A stretch of 64,000 bases of DNA from Mycolicibacterium neworleansense. GTDB taxonomy: Bacteria > Actinomycetota > Actinomycetes > Mycobacteriales > Mycobacteriaceae. The notes beneath the pieces were generated by a model. It was not told the DNA's origin. It saw only the letters and a program-made list of their open reading frames with translations, and did no database searches. The stretch's first letter is position 1. The number at the start of each line of letters is the position of its first letter. Below are positions 29,669-40,424 of this stretch, piece by piece. Where the stretch lies: the NCBI RefSeq assembly GCF_001245615.1, contig NZ_CWKH01000001.1, positions 2,604,001 through 2,668,000 on the forward strand, given 5' to 3'. Both the position numbers and the translations under genes were made by a program.

Positions 29669-30328
29669 GTGTCCTTCGCCGATGCGACAATCGCTCGATT
29701 GCCGCGATTCGTCCGTCCCTATGCCGAGCGGCATCACGAACTGATCAAGTTCGCGATCGTCGGCGCGACGACATTCGTCATTGATTCGGCGATCTTCTAC
29801 ACCCTCAAGCTCACGGTGCTGGAACCCAAACCGGTCACCGCGAAGATCATCGCAGGCATCGTCGCGGTGATCGCCTCCTACATTCTCAACCGGGAATGGA
29901 GCTTCCAGAACCGCGGCGGCCGCGAACGCCACCACGAGGCCCTGCTGTTCTTCGCGTTCAGCGGCGTGGGCGTGCTGCTGTCGATGCTGCCGCTGTATTT
30001 CTCCAGCTACGTGCTGGGCCTGCGGGTTCCCGAGGTGTCGCTGACGGTCGAGAACATCGCCGACTTCATCTCGGCCTACATCCTGGGCAACCTGCTGCAG
30101 ATGGCGTTCCGGTTCTGGGCGTTCCGCCGCTGGGTGTTCCCCGACGAGTTCGTCGACAAGCCCGATCTGGCGCTGGAGTCAACCCTGACCGGCGGCGGGT
30201 TCATCGAAGCGTTCGAGGATCACGCCGAGCGCAAGTCCGCGACCGTCACGCCGTTGCGACGGCCCAGCCGACGCGCGAAAGCCCGTCAGCTGGGCGATGA
30301 TTCGGACCCGGTGTCCAAGAGTTCCTGA
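29669..30328 (+). CDS. GtrA-family membrane protein (Rv3277 homologue)
   Basis: 219 residues with four transmembrane helices between about 25 and 155, and a basic cytoplasmic tail. GtrA proteins are thought to flip or aid transfer of polyprenyl-linked sugars, or to partner glycosyltransferases; the substrate here is unknown but a cell-wall glycan role fits. The GTG start has TACACT eight bases upstream (leaderless pattern). The C-terminal tail (about 60 residues, Arg/Lys-rich) is longer than in minimal GtrA proteins. Confidence 0.87.
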   Translation: MSFADATIARLPRFVRPYAERHHELIKFAIVGATTFVIDSAIFYTLKLTVLEPKPVTAKIIAGIVAVIASYILNREWSFQNRGGRERHHEALLFFAFSGVGVLLSMLPLYFSSYVLGLRVPEVSLTVENIADFISAYILGNLLQMAFRFWAFRRWVFPDEFVDKPDLALESTLTGGGFIEAFEDHAERKSATVTPLRRPSRRAKARQLGDDSDPVSKSS

Positions 30329-30358
30329 CACCGCACCAGTATCAGGATTGCGGCGGCA

Positions 30359-30532
30359 CTACTTCTTGAAGGCGTCCTTCACCTTCTCGCCGGCCTGCTT
30401 CAGGTTGCCCTTGGCCTGATCTGTGTGTCCCTCGGCTTCGGTGTCGGTATCCCCGGTCGCCTGACCGACCTTCTCTTTGGCCTTGCCGGCCAACTCTTCG
30501 GCCTTGTTCTTCGCCTTGTCGACGCCGCTCAT
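30359..30532 (-). CDS. CsbD-family general stress protein
   Basis: 57 residues: a short, highly charged helical protein made of repeating K-A-K-x-K-A-E-E and Q-A-K-G-N-L-K-Q-A-G-E-K units, the CsbD pattern. CsbD of Bacillus is a general stress protein under sigma-B; its molecular job is unknown. A strong AAGGAGGAG ribosome site lies six bases before the ATG. A SigF-type promoter is present upstream, which fits the Bacillus parallel, since mycobacterial SigF is the sigma-B relative. Confidence 0.88.
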   Translation of the reverse strand: MSGVDKAKNKAEELAGKAKEKVGQATGDTDTEAEGHTDQAKGNLKQAGEKVKDAFKK

Positions 30533-30573
30533 GTTCTCCTCCTTGGCAGTGCCATGCTGCGATCAAGGTGAGA

Positions 30574-30600
30574 TTGCCCGGACGCGGTGCGCACCAAACC
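30574..30600 (-). promoter_or_regulatory. SigF-type promoter of csbD
   Basis: On the minus strand GGTTT (30596-30600), exactly 16 bases, then GGGCAA (30574-30579): one mismatch from the mycobacterial SigF pattern GGTTT-N16-GGGTA. It ends about 40 bases before the csbD ATG. Confidence 0.65.
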
Positions 30601-30614
30601 GGCAACAAGGCGCG

Positions 30615-31133
30615 TCAGCTCGGTGACTCTTCGGTGCCCAGCGTGTCGAAGACTTCGTGGTACAGCAGTGAGTGCACCTGTTCCACGCGCGGAATGTCGT
30701 GGAATTCCAGAGGATCCTGCGATGCCGATTCGATGATCAGGGTGCCGGTGCGCAGCAGCCGGTCGGTCAGCCCGTGACGGAACTCGACACTGTTGATCCG
30801 CGCCAGCGGGATGTCGATTCCTGAGCGGGTCAGCAGGCCGTGGCGGAACATCACCCGCCGGTCGGTGATGACGAAGTGCGTCGTCCACCAGTTCAGGAAC
30901 GGCCAGACCGTCAGCCACCCGACCACGATCAGCCAGATCGCCCCGATCACGATGAACAGCACGTTCTTGGCGGTGGCCTGCCAGTCCATGGTGTTGACCA
31001 CGGCGGCGACGAATGCCGCTGCCGCGGTGATCAGCAGCAGGACCAGGACCGCGCCAATCAGACGCTTCCAGTGCGGGTGCCGATGCAGCACCACCTGCTC
31101 GTCGTTGGCCAGCACATTCTCCGGGTAGCCCAC
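30615..31133 (-). CDS. Membrane protein with bacterial PH domain (Rv3278c homologue)
   Basis: 172 residues. Two transmembrane helices (about 25-48 and 58-80) are followed by a bPH2/DUF304 domain (WWTTHFVITDRRVMFRHGLLTRSGIDIPLARINSVEF onward). Function unknown; such proteins sit at the inner membrane. GTG start at 31133 with TAGAGT six bases upstream, inside the birA 3' end, so it can be transcribed on its own as well as from birA. Confidence 0.88.
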   Translation of the reverse strand: MGYPENVLANDEQVVLHRHPHWKRLIGAVLVLLLITAAAAFVAAVVNTMDWQATAKNVLFIVIGAIWLIVVGWLTVWPFLNWWTTHFVITDRRVMFRHGLLTRSGIDIPLARINSVEFRHGLTDRLLRTGTLIIESASQDPLEFHDIPRVEQVHSLLYHEVFDTLGTEESPS

Positions 31134-31142
31134 GGCAGCACT

Positions 31143-31952
31143 CTACGACGCGTCGGGGCGTAGATGGGTGATGTCGCCCGCCGAGACGGTGACCCGTTCG
31201 GCGCCGGTGTCGATGATCAACCGTCCGAGCTCGTCGACGTCGACGGCCGTGCCCACCAACATGTTGTCCCCCGGCAGGATCGCGCGGACCCGGCTGCCGA
31301 TGGTGACGCTGCGCTCGCGATAGTCGGCGGCCAGTTTCGGGTCGGCGTTACGCCAGTCGGTGAAACGGGCAGCCAGGTGCCGAAGCAGTGCCTGGGCGAG
31401 CGGGTTGCGGTCCACGGTGCCCGCACCGAGCTGGGTCAGCGACGTGGCCCGCGGGTCCGGGGCTTCCTCGGCGGTCATCGTGACGTTCAGGCCGAGCCCC
31501 ACGACGACGACCGGAGTCGGCGACGCCACCTCGGCAAGGATGCCTGCCAGCTTTCCCCCGCCCGCGCCGACCAGTACGTCGTTGGGCCATTTCAAGCCGA
31601 CGCGCACGCCGGTGACCTCCGCGACGGCGTCGACGACGGCGACGCCGGTGGCAAGCGGCAGCCATCCCCAGGCGTCCGTGAGCACCCCGGCCGCGTCGAC
31701 CCCGACCGACAACGCCAACTGCGACCGCGGCGGCGCCGACCATTGCCGGCCATGCCGGCCACGTCCGGCGCTCTGGTACTCGGCCAGCAGGACCGCGCCC
31801 GCGATGTCGTCGCCGACGGCCGCCCGCGCAAGCAGGTCGGCGTTGGTGGATCCGGTTTCCTCGACGACGTCGAGCCGACGCCAGGGCGCGCTCAACGATT
31901 CCCGCAAGGTCGTGACATCGAGTGGTGGGCGGGTCAGCCGGCGATCATCCAT
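31143..31952 (-). CDS. birA: Biotin-protein ligase
   Basis: 269 residues, group I (no DNA-binding domain). It attaches biotin to carrier proteins, in this window AccA3. The motifs ETGSTNADLL, GRGRHGRQWSAP (biotinyl-AMP loop) and KWPNDVLV are present, with the C-terminal SH3-like domain from about residue 215. In M. tuberculosis birA and accD5 are adjacent; here a 6.5-kb cassette lies between them. Confidence 0.95.
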   Translation of the reverse strand: MDDRRLTRPPLDVTTLRESLSAPWRRLDVVEETGSTNADLLARAAVGDDIAGAVLLAEYQSAGRGRHGRQWSAPPRSQLALSVGVDAAGVLTDAWGWLPLATGVAVVDAVAEVTGVRVGLKWPNDVLVGAGGGKLAGILAEVASPTPVVVVGLGLNVTMTAEEAPDPRATSLTQLGAGTVDRNPLAQALLRHLAARFTDWRNADPKLAADYRERSVTIGSRVRAILPGDNMLVGTAVDVDELGRLIIDTGAERVTVSAGDITHLRPDAS

Positions 31953-31983
31953 GGGCCGTCAGCTTATTCGCCCCGGCGGTGGG

Positions 31984-33093
31984 CTACCGATTGGCCAGGT
32001 TGGCCGCGACCTCTTCATGCCAGAGTTCGTTGGCGTGCGTCGTGTCGACCTCTTGCTCGAACCGCGCCGTCATATCCGGGGCGACATCGGCGGCGTCGAC
32101 GTAGAACTGCTCGTACCACCGGCGATGGTGGTAGACCGGGCCGTCCTCCTCGGTCAGCAAGGGGTTGTCGATGCGCGTCTTGTTCTTCCAGATCTCGACG
32201 TCCTCCATGAAGCCGTCGCCGAACGTCCGGCTCATCGTCGCCGCGAGCTTCTCGGCCTTGTCCGCGGGCAGTGCCGGGTTGCGCTGGACGGCGACTCCCC
32301 ACTGCAGCACGAACGAGTTGTGCGTCACCGGGTAGTGGCAGTTGATCAGGGCGATCTCGACGGTGAAGTTCGGGGCCAGATCGTTGTGCAACCAGTTGAT
32401 CATGTATGCCGGCCCGAAATACGTTGCCTCCGAACGCAGATAGGTGCCATCCCAGAGTTCTCGGGTGGCATAGTCCGGACGCGGCTTGGATTCCATGAAC
32501 TGGCTCGCGGTGTGGCCTTCGATGACGTTCTTGAAGTACGTCGGATAGGCGTGGTGGATGTAGAAGAAGTGCGCCATGTCGACGTTGTTGTCGACGATCT
32601 CGCGGCAGTGCGACCCTTCGATCAGGATCGAATTCCATTGCCACGGTGACCAGATGCCGTCGTCGTAGCCTTCGATGGTGGGCGGGGTCAGCTCGGCCGG
32701 CGGGGTCGAGCCTTCCGGGTCGTGCCAGACCAGCAGCTGACCGTTGACCTCGGTGGTCTCCCATTTGCGGGTGCGCGCCAGCCGCGGGGTGCGCTTGGCG
32801 TACGGCACGAGCTTGCACTTTCCGTCGCCGCCCCAGCGCCAGTCGTGGAACGGGCAGGCGAGGTTGTCGTCCTTGACCGTGCCCATCGACAGGTCGCCGC
32901 CCATGTGCCGGCAATAGGAATCGAGCACGTGCAGGTCGCCCGCGGAGTCGGAATAGACGACGAGTTTGGTGCCGAAGGCTTCGATGCCGTGCGGCTGTCC
33001 GTCCCGGAACGTCTCGGCCAGCCCGAGACAGTGCCAGCCGCGCGCGAACCGCGTCATCGCCGCGCCGGCGTCGATTTCCCGGATATCACTCAT
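31984..33093 (-). CDS. Rieske oxygenase, KshA (3-ketosteroid 9alpha-hydroxylase)-like
   Basis: 369 residues. The Rieske site is C61-x-H63 and C80-x2-H83; the mononuclear iron site shows DMAHFFYIHH (172-181). Overall sequence follows KshA, the oxygenase part of 3-ketosteroid 9alpha-hydroxylase, which opens ring B of steroids together with KstD. No reductase (KshB) gene is present in the cassette, so electrons would come from elsewhere. The start overlaps the KstD-like stop by eight bases. It is a paralogue outside the usual cholesterol locus, so its substrate may differ. Confidence 0.85.
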   Translation of the reverse strand: MSDIREIDAGAAMTRFARGWHCLGLAETFRDGQPHGIEAFGTKLVVYSDSAGDLHVLDSYCRHMGGDLSMGTVKDDNLACPFHDWRWGGDGKCKLVPYAKRTPRLARTRKWETTEVNGQLLVWHDPEGSTPPAELTPPTIEGYDDGIWSPWQWNSILIEGSHCREIVDNNVDMAHFFYIHHAYPTYFKNVIEGHTASQFMESKPRPDYATRELWDGTYLRSEATYFGPAYMINWLHNDLAPNFTVEIALINCHYPVTHNSFVLQWGVAVQRNPALPADKAEKLAATMSRTFGDGFMEDVEIWKNKTRIDNPLLTEEDGPVYHHRRWYEQFYVDAADVAPDMTARFEQEVDTTHANELWHEEVAANLANR

Positions 33094-34645
33094 GAGCGCC
33101 TCCCACTTCCCTGCCTAGCATGTCTTTGACCGCCAGGTGGCTGAACAGCATGCTGGTTCCGATCGGATTTCCGCCGCCCGGATATGCGGTGCCGCTCGGG
33201 GCGGCCATCGTGTTGCCCGCGGCGTACAGGCCGGCGATGACCCGACCGTCGGTGTCGAGTACCCGGGCCGCGGTGTCGGTACGCAGCCCGCCCTTGGTGC
33301 CGAGGTCGGAGATGCCGAATGCGGCTGCGTGGAAGGGGCCCTTCTCGATCGCGACGAGCGGGGACGCGCCGCCGGAGAAGGCCCGGTCGTACGCCTCGTC
33401 GCCGCGACCGAAATCCTCGTCCGATCCGGAGGCGACGAAGGTGTTGAACCGGGTGACGGTCGCGCTCAGGTTTTCGGCGGGGACACCGATCTTGGCGGCC
33501 AGCTCTTCCAGGGTGTCGGCGGTGTGCCACAGCCCGGCCTCGACGTAGCGCGCAGTGTCGACCATCGAGACGTTCGTGGCCTTGACGGGTGGCACCTCCC
33601 CTTCGCGGTCGTCGTAGATCATCCAGTACGGCAACGTCATCGAACCGTCGGCGAGCCGCGGCAGGATCGCGCGGCCGATGCGGTCGTAGGCGGCCGATTC
33701 GTTGACGAACCGCTGCCCGTTCTGGTCGACGAAGATGCCGCCGGTGAACCACAGCGCGAACGCCGAGCGTCCGTCGGGATGCGTCAGGCCGGGCGACCAC
33801 CAGGCCTGGTCCATCAGGTCGACATCGGCACCGACGGCGATCGCGGCCTGATGCGCCTGGCCCAGGTTCGCCGGCGGTCCCATTGTGTCGCGGGCGAGGC
33901 CCGGCACGCCGTGCTCGCGGCGCAGCTCGTCGTTGCCTTCGAAGCCGCCCGCCGCGAGCAGCACGCCGCGGCGCGCACGGATGGCCCGTCGTTCACCGTC
34001 GGTTTCGACGATCGCGCCGGTCACCGTCCCGTCCTCGACGACCAAGTCCACCAACGGTGTATTGAGCCGCAGCGACGCATCCGGGTACTGCTCAATGGCT
34101 TTGAGGAACCGGGCGATCAAGGCTCGGCCGCCGATGAAGTAGTCATCGGGCTGCTCGGCCCCGAGCCGGTCGGCATCCAGCGGGCCGCGCACCAGCTCAC
34201 GCAGATGCGGGGCCTTCTCCACCTTCAGCGGCCGGGCCGCGATGTGGCGCTGCCCGTCGGTCCTGGCCTTGGGCGCCTTGCCGAAGTAGTCGGGCCACGG
34301 CATCGGCGCGAACTTCAGATTGTCGTCGGCTTCGAGATACTCGATCAGGCCGGCGCCGCCGCGGACGTAGGTGTCCTGCAGTTCGCGCGGGGTCCGGTCA
34401 CCGACGACGGCGTGGTAGTACTCCAGCGCGTCCTCGATGGTGTCGTCGGTGCCGGCCCGCTTGAGCACCGGGTTGCACGGGAACCACACCCCGCCCCCAC
34501 CGGAATACGCTGTGGTGCCGCCGAATTTGTCGCTGGCCTCCACCAGGATCACCGAGAGACCCTCGCGGGCCGCGGTGTAGGCACCGGCCACTCCGCCACC
34601 GCCGGACCCGGCGACCAGGACGTCACATTCGTCGGCCCATTTCAT
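33086..34645 (-). CDS. 3-ketosteroid delta1-dehydrogenase (KstD)-like flavoprotein
   Basis: 519 residues. An FAD fold opens the protein (VLVAGSGGGGVAGAYTAARE, then FGGTTAYSGGGGVWFP), and the C-terminal YPGGGNPIGTSMLFSHLA closes the FAD site as in KstD. It would add a double bond in ring A of 3-ketosteroids. Together with the KshA-like enzyme it would open the ring system. ATGA overlap with the upstream FadD gene and an eight-base overlap downstream, so translation is coupled. Other KstD-like flavoproteins act on other cyclic ketones, so the exact substrate is open. Confidence 0.83.
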   Translation of the reverse strand: MKWADECDVLVAGSGGGGVAGAYTAAREGLSVILVEASDKFGGTTAYSGGGGVWFPCNPVLKRAGTDDTIEDALEYYHAVVGDRTPRELQDTYVRGGAGLIEYLEADDNLKFAPMPWPDYFGKAPKARTDGQRHIAARPLKVEKAPHLRELVRGPLDADRLGAEQPDDYFIGGRALIARFLKAIEQYPDASLRLNTPLVDLVVEDGTVTGAIVETDGERRAIRARRGVLLAAGGFEGNDELRREHGVPGLARDTMGPPANLGQAHQAAIAVGADVDLMDQAWWSPGLTHPDGRSAFALWFTGGIFVDQNGQRFVNESAAYDRIGRAILPRLADGSMTLPYWMIYDDREGEVPPVKATNVSMVDTARYVEAGLWHTADTLEELAAKIGVPAENLSATVTRFNTFVASGSDEDFGRGDEAYDRAFSGGASPLVAIEKGPFHAAAFGISDLGTKGGLRTDTAARVLDTDGRVIAGLYAAGNTMAAPSGTAYPGGGNPIGTSMLFSHLAVKDMLGREVGGAHE

Positions 34646-36312
34646 AGATAACGCTGCCTCCCATACTGCGTGAACTCGGCGTCCAGCGACTGTTTGTCAT
34701 CGTCGTTCATGGCCTGATACGCCGGCGCACCGCGTCCCGCCCACCGGTACACCACCTCGCCGGTGTGCCAGCGGTCCTGCTGCAGTTCACGTTTGAGCAC
34801 CTTGTTGGATCCGGTGACCGGCAGGTTCTTCGATACCCGCAGGAACCGCGGAATCCCCTTGGTTCCCAGGTCGTCCTGCCCGGCCAGGTAAGCGATGAAT
34901 TCCGCGGCGTCGAAGCCGTCGGGATCGGCTACCTCGATCGCGGCCATCACCTGGTCACCCGAACGCGGATCGGGAACCGCATACGCACCGGCGGCCACCA
35001 CCTCGGGGTGACGGCGCAGGACCCGTTCGATGTTCAGCGCCGAGGTGTTCTCACCATCGACGCGGATCCAGTCACCGCGACGGCCGGCGAAGTAGATGAA
35101 TCCCTGCTCGTCGAGATAGCCGAGATCACCCGTCCAGTACCAGCCGTTTCGGATGCGTTCGGCGTTGGCTTCGTCGTTCTTGTAGTAGCCCTCGAACGTG
35201 CGGGTGCCGAACTTGTCGACGATCTCCCCCACTGCTTCGTCGGGGTTGAGCACCCGGCCGTGTTCATCGAAAACCGCCGGCACACAGTCTTTCAGCGATT
35301 CGGGGTCGACGATCGCGACTCCCTGGTGCGCGGGGCGGCCCAGCGCGCCCGGTGGCATGTCGGGGGCCAGTGCCACTGCGCCGCCGCCCTCGCTGGAGCC
35401 GTAACCCTCGAACAGTTCGGCGTCGAAGCGGCGCCGGAACTCGTTCTGGTCATCGGGCGAGGCTTCCGTGCCGAAGCCGCGGACCAACGGGTTGTCGGCA
35501 TCGCCGGGTTGTTCGGCGGTGGCCATCAGGTAGCCGAGCGCCTTGCCGACATAGGTGAAGAACGTCGCACCGAAATACCGGACGTCCGGCAGGAATCCGG
35601 ACGCCGAGAATGTTCGCGTCAGGCACACGGTCGCACCGACCGACAGCGCCGGCGCCCACAGCGCCATGATGGCGTTGCCGTGGAACAGCGGCATGCAGCA
35701 ATACTCCACGTCCTCGCGCACATGGCCGAACTTCTCCGCGGCCGCGTAGGCGATCCGGGCCAGCCGGCCCTGGCTGCAGATGACCGCCTTGGAGGCTCCC
35801 GTCGTACCCGAGGTGAACAACAGCAGCATCAAAGAGTCTTCGCCGACGCCTGGCGCGGCCTCGGGGACGACGCGGTGTGCGTCGAGTCGTGCCGGGTAGT
35901 CCGCCGCGTCGACGATCACGAACCGCTCGGGCCCGAGCCCGAGATCGAGGTCACGAAGACGCTGCGCGCCCGCGGTGTCGGTGACGATCAATTGACAATC
36001 GGCAAGCCGGATTTCGGCTGCCAGCTCGGCGGCGCCGCGGGTCGGGTTGATCCCCACGACGGTGGCCCCGACCAGGGCGGCACCGCCCAGCCAGAACAGG
36101 AAGTCCGGCACGTTGTCGAGCAGCACGCCGATGTGGAAGGGGCCTTCAATCGGGCACGAGCCGCGGAGCTCCGTTGCGTATGCCCCGCGCGCGGCGGATT
36201 CGGCGACCACCTCGTCCCAGGTCCAGTCCCGGTCGCGGGTGCGCAGGCCGAGGTGTTGGTCGCCGACCCGGTCGAGCAGCAGCGACGCGATGTCGGTCCG
36301 AGCGTCAGGCAT
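34642..36312 (-). CDS. Acyl-CoA synthetase, FadD17/FadD19-like
   Basis: 556 residues. The ATP loop LLLFTSGTTGASKAV (about 184-198), the YGSSEGG motif, TGDLGYLDEQG and the C-terminal catalytic lysine region GSNKVLKREL are all present. The closest group I recognise is FadD17/FadD19, which activate steroid side-chain acids in M. tuberculosis. The start MPDARTDIAS at 36312 overlaps the SnoaL stop by eight bases; an upstream frame is open but lies in the other gene. Expected to make a CoA thioester of the pathway's acid. Confidence 0.85.
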   Translation of the reverse strand: MPDARTDIASLLLDRVGDQHLGLRTRDRDWTWDEVVAESAARGAYATELRGSCPIEGPFHIGVLLDNVPDFLFWLGGAALVGATVVGINPTRGAAELAAEIRLADCQLIVTDTAGAQRLRDLDLGLGPERFVIVDAADYPARLDAHRVVPEAAPGVGEDSLMLLLFTSGTTGASKAVICSQGRLARIAYAAAEKFGHVREDVEYCCMPLFHGNAIMALWAPALSVGATVCLTRTFSASGFLPDVRYFGATFFTYVGKALGYLMATAEQPGDADNPLVRGFGTEASPDDQNEFRRRFDAELFEGYGSSEGGGAVALAPDMPPGALGRPAHQGVAIVDPESLKDCVPAVFDEHGRVLNPDEAVGEIVDKFGTRTFEGYYKNDEANAERIRNGWYWTGDLGYLDEQGFIYFAGRRGDWIRVDGENTSALNIERVLRRHPEVVAAGAYAVPDPRSGDQVMAAIEVADPDGFDAAEFIAYLAGQDDLGTKGIPRFLRVSKNLPVTGSNKVLKRELQQDRWHTGEVVYRWAGRGAPAYQAMNDDDKQSLDAEFTQYGRQRYL

Positions 36313-36868
36313 TGGCCTGGGCGGCGGCGCGCTTCTGGTCGATGTAGGCCTGCGGCAGGTCATCCTGACTCAACTTGGTCACGCTGACCGGGCCGGTCTG
36401 GTAGGCGTCCTCACCGATGATCAGACCGTCAGCGTCGATCGGCCAGTTGATGAGCTGGCGGAACAGCAGCAGGTAGTCGCCGTCCGGATCGTCGACCTCG
36501 ACGCCGATCGCCTGGGCGGCCGCACCCGGATAGATCATCTTCATCCAGCCTTCGGTCATCACCAGATCATCGTCGACGGCAAGCCGATCGATCTCGAAAA
36601 CGAGGTGGTTGGCGCCGCTGGCGACGAATGCCTCGTAGTAGGCGCGCACACCCTCGGTGGTCTTGGGGCCCATATCGGCGTTGGCGTACCAGAAGTGGTA
36701 GTCGGGGTTCGGGGCCAGGGTGGCCATCAGGCGCTCCATGTCGGGCTCAGCCTCGGCCTTCATGTGCTCGAGAACGACGCCGAGTACCTGACGGTGCCGC
36801 TCGTTCGTGGTCGCGGCGAGACGCTCTTCCACGGGGACCCAGGTCTTGGTCGGGTCGATGATGGCCAT
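36305..36868 (-). CDS. SnoaL/NTF2-like protein
   Basis: 187 residues with a cone-shaped SnoaL-type fold expected from HMKAEAEPDMERLMATLAPNPDYHFW, a hydrophobic core and FRQLINWPIDADGLIIGEDAY. SnoaL-like proteins act as isomerases, hydrolases or cyclases on polyketides and steroids; delta5-3-ketosteroid isomerase has this fold. AAGGAGG stands six bases before the ATG. First gene of the five-member minus-strand cassette after the regulator. Confidence 0.8.
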   Translation of the reverse strand: MAIIDPTKTWVPVEERLAATTNERHRQVLGVVLEHMKAEAEPDMERLMATLAPNPDYHFWYANADMGPKTTEGVRAYYEAFVASGANHLVFEIDRLAVDDDLVMTEGWMKMIYPGAAAQAIGVEVDDPDGDYLLLFRQLINWPIDADGLIIGEDAYQTGPVSVTKLSQDDLPQAYIDQKRAAAQANA

Positions 36869-37233
36869 ACCGGCCTCCTTGTGTCGTGTTCTGGGCTGCA
36901 CCGCAATCTTGGCCAAAAGGGTGACCGGCGTCACCCGACGCGCGTCGGTCGATCCCGGCAATCTCCCCGACAGTCGTCGCCCGCGCCGGTTCGGGCGCCG
37001 AAAGCAACACTGCGGCTGCTTTTCGCTGGCGCGCTCGACGTCCGCGTGCAGCGGGTTTTGCACCGACTGGGCTGGCACGTCATCCGCGTCATCAAAGAAG
37101 GCTCCGGCACTGAGATCGTCGCGCAGGCGCGCGCCGCGCTGCTGTCTCGGGGCTGGCGACCCGGTCGACGAAAGCGACGCAGTGGTTGCCCCTGCGCGCA
37201 GTGAGCGACCACAGCGTTGATCTCGCGAAAGCC
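36869..37233. other. Intergenic region between PucR-type regulator and SnoaL operon
   Basis: 365 bases with no credible gene. The part next to the SnoaL gene holds two palindromes, TTGGCCAA (36909-36916) and an 18-base inverted repeat (listed separately). I see nothing else distinctive in the rest. Confidence 0.6.
36919..36936. promoter_or_regulatory. Candidate operator of the steroid-like operon
   Basis: Perfect inverted repeat GGGTGAC-CGGC-GTCACCC, 51 bases upstream of the SnoaL start. It is the only strong dyad in the intergenic region downstream of the PucR-type gene, so it may bind that regulator; binding is not shown. Confidence 0.5.
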
Positions 37234-38373
37234 CTACAACAAGTCGGCGTCGGCCAGCTCCGCCGACGACATGGCGATCCGCCGGACCATGAGGACCAAT
37301 GTGCCCAGAAAGCGGTCCACCGGATCCTCGAAATCCCATCCCATCGCGGCCTGCACGCGCGCCAGCCGAGCCGCGACCGTGCTGTGGTGCACATGCAGTT
37401 CGGCCGCCGTGCGCCGCAGCGAGCCGTACACGAAGAACGCCTCGGTGGTCCGCACATCGAGGTCACCGGCCGCCGTTGACGCAATCTCGTTGATACGGGC
37501 CACATCTCGATTACGACGTACCCGGTCGATCGGCAGGTCGGCCAGCAGCTCCAGTGAGCTCAACCGCTCATAGGCCACCACGCGTCTGCCGAATCCGGTC
37601 GACGACGCGAAGCGCAGCGCGCGGACGGCTTCGTGCCATGAGGTCGAAGCGCTGAAGGCGTTGCCCACCGATCCGATTCCGATCCACGGTCCCGATGCGG
37701 TCCCGGTGTTGACCACGGCCGGAAACTCTTCGACGATGCGGCGTTCCAGACGATCCGAGAGCTCGCGCATGTCGAACGATCCCTGGCACACGATGGCGGT
37801 CGCGTTGCCGATCACCGCCGACCGCACCGTCGGCGCGGCCAGTTCCCCGGTGATGAGGCGCACCGTCTCCCGTGGCGAATGCCCCGATGCCGCCAGCACG
37901 CACGTTGGCCTGGTCTCGTCGAGGCCCAGCAGCCGGATGGCCCGGGCGCGGTCTTCCCGATGTTCCTTGGCCGACAGCACGACCTCGAGCAGTGCGGGGT
38001 CACCCAGGTGCGGAGTCCCGCTCACCCCGGTCCGCGCGGCCACCCGGCCGATCAGCCGTTGCAGCCGGTCGAGCAGGACATCGTCCAGCGGGTGCCCGGG
38101 TCCGTCGCGTTCCACCCAGACGACAATCTCGTGACCGGATGCCGGAGCGGCCCCTTCGTCGACCGGATCGAGGCGTCCCGACGCGTCGTAGCGGACGACG
38201 GTGCCTCCCGGCCAGCGGACACCCACCGGGCACCCGGCGGTCAGCGCGGCAAACCGTACGGCCGCGTCGGCATTGACCTCCTGCTCCTCCAAGGCGTCGA
38301 ACTGGGCGACGAGCCGCAGCACCGATCCGGGGTCGGTGCCCAGTTCGGACAGCTGAAGCGGCCCGGTGGTCAT
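37234..38373 (-). CDS. PucR-type transcriptional regulator
   Basis: 379 residues from ATG 38373. The C-terminal PucR helix-turn-helix (about 305-370) reads GSLRRTAAELHVHHSTVAARLARVQAAMG. A GGDEF-like regulatory middle domain is likely, and the N-terminus lacks recognisable sensing domains. In actinobacteria such regulators often sit next to catabolic genes and activate them in response to a substrate. It lies upstream of and in the same direction as the SnoaL-FadD-KstD-KshA genes. Confidence 0.85.
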   Translation of the reverse strand: MTTGPLQLSELGTDPGSVLRLVAQFDALEEQEVNADAAVRFAALTAGCPVGVRWPGGTVVRYDASGRLDPVDEGAAPASGHEIVVWVERDGPGHPLDDVLLDRLQRLIGRVAARTGVSGTPHLGDPALLEVVLSAKEHREDRARAIRLLGLDETRPTCVLAASGHSPRETVRLITGELAAPTVRSAVIGNATAIVCQGSFDMRELSDRLERRIVEEFPAVVNTGTASGPWIGIGSVGNAFSASTSWHEAVRALRFASSTGFGRRVVAYERLSSLELLADLPIDRVRRNRDVARINEIASTAAGDLDVRTTEAFFVYGSLRRTAAELHVHHSTVAARLARVQAAMGWDFEDPVDRFLGTLVLMVRRIAMSSAELADADLL

Positions 38374-38460
38374 GGTCGAGAGCGTAGGCCCAGGGCCGGT
38401 CGCACCGGCAGGCCACAGCACACAACGACCACCACAGTGACGCGCGCCACGTCCACCTCT

Positions 38461-38491
38461 CTTAGACCAGTCTTAGGGTTACCGATAACAT
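38461..38491 (+). promoter_or_regulatory. Promoter region of accD5
   Basis: TAACAT (38486-38491) lies eight bases before the ATG, suggesting a leaderless mRNA. Upstream are two CTTAG copies 11 bases apart (38461, 38472) and a GTTA-CCGA-TAAC dyad overlapping the -10. CTTAA/CTTAG repeats also occur before accA3. Confidence 0.4.
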
Positions 38492-38496
38492 CGTGA

Positions 38497-40424
<1,928 letters not shown>

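Noticed and set aside
36807-37220. Possible gene in the intergenic region after the PucR gene
   Set aside because: Poor codon use, many Arg and Ser residues, no ribosome site; it overlaps the SnoaL gene start.
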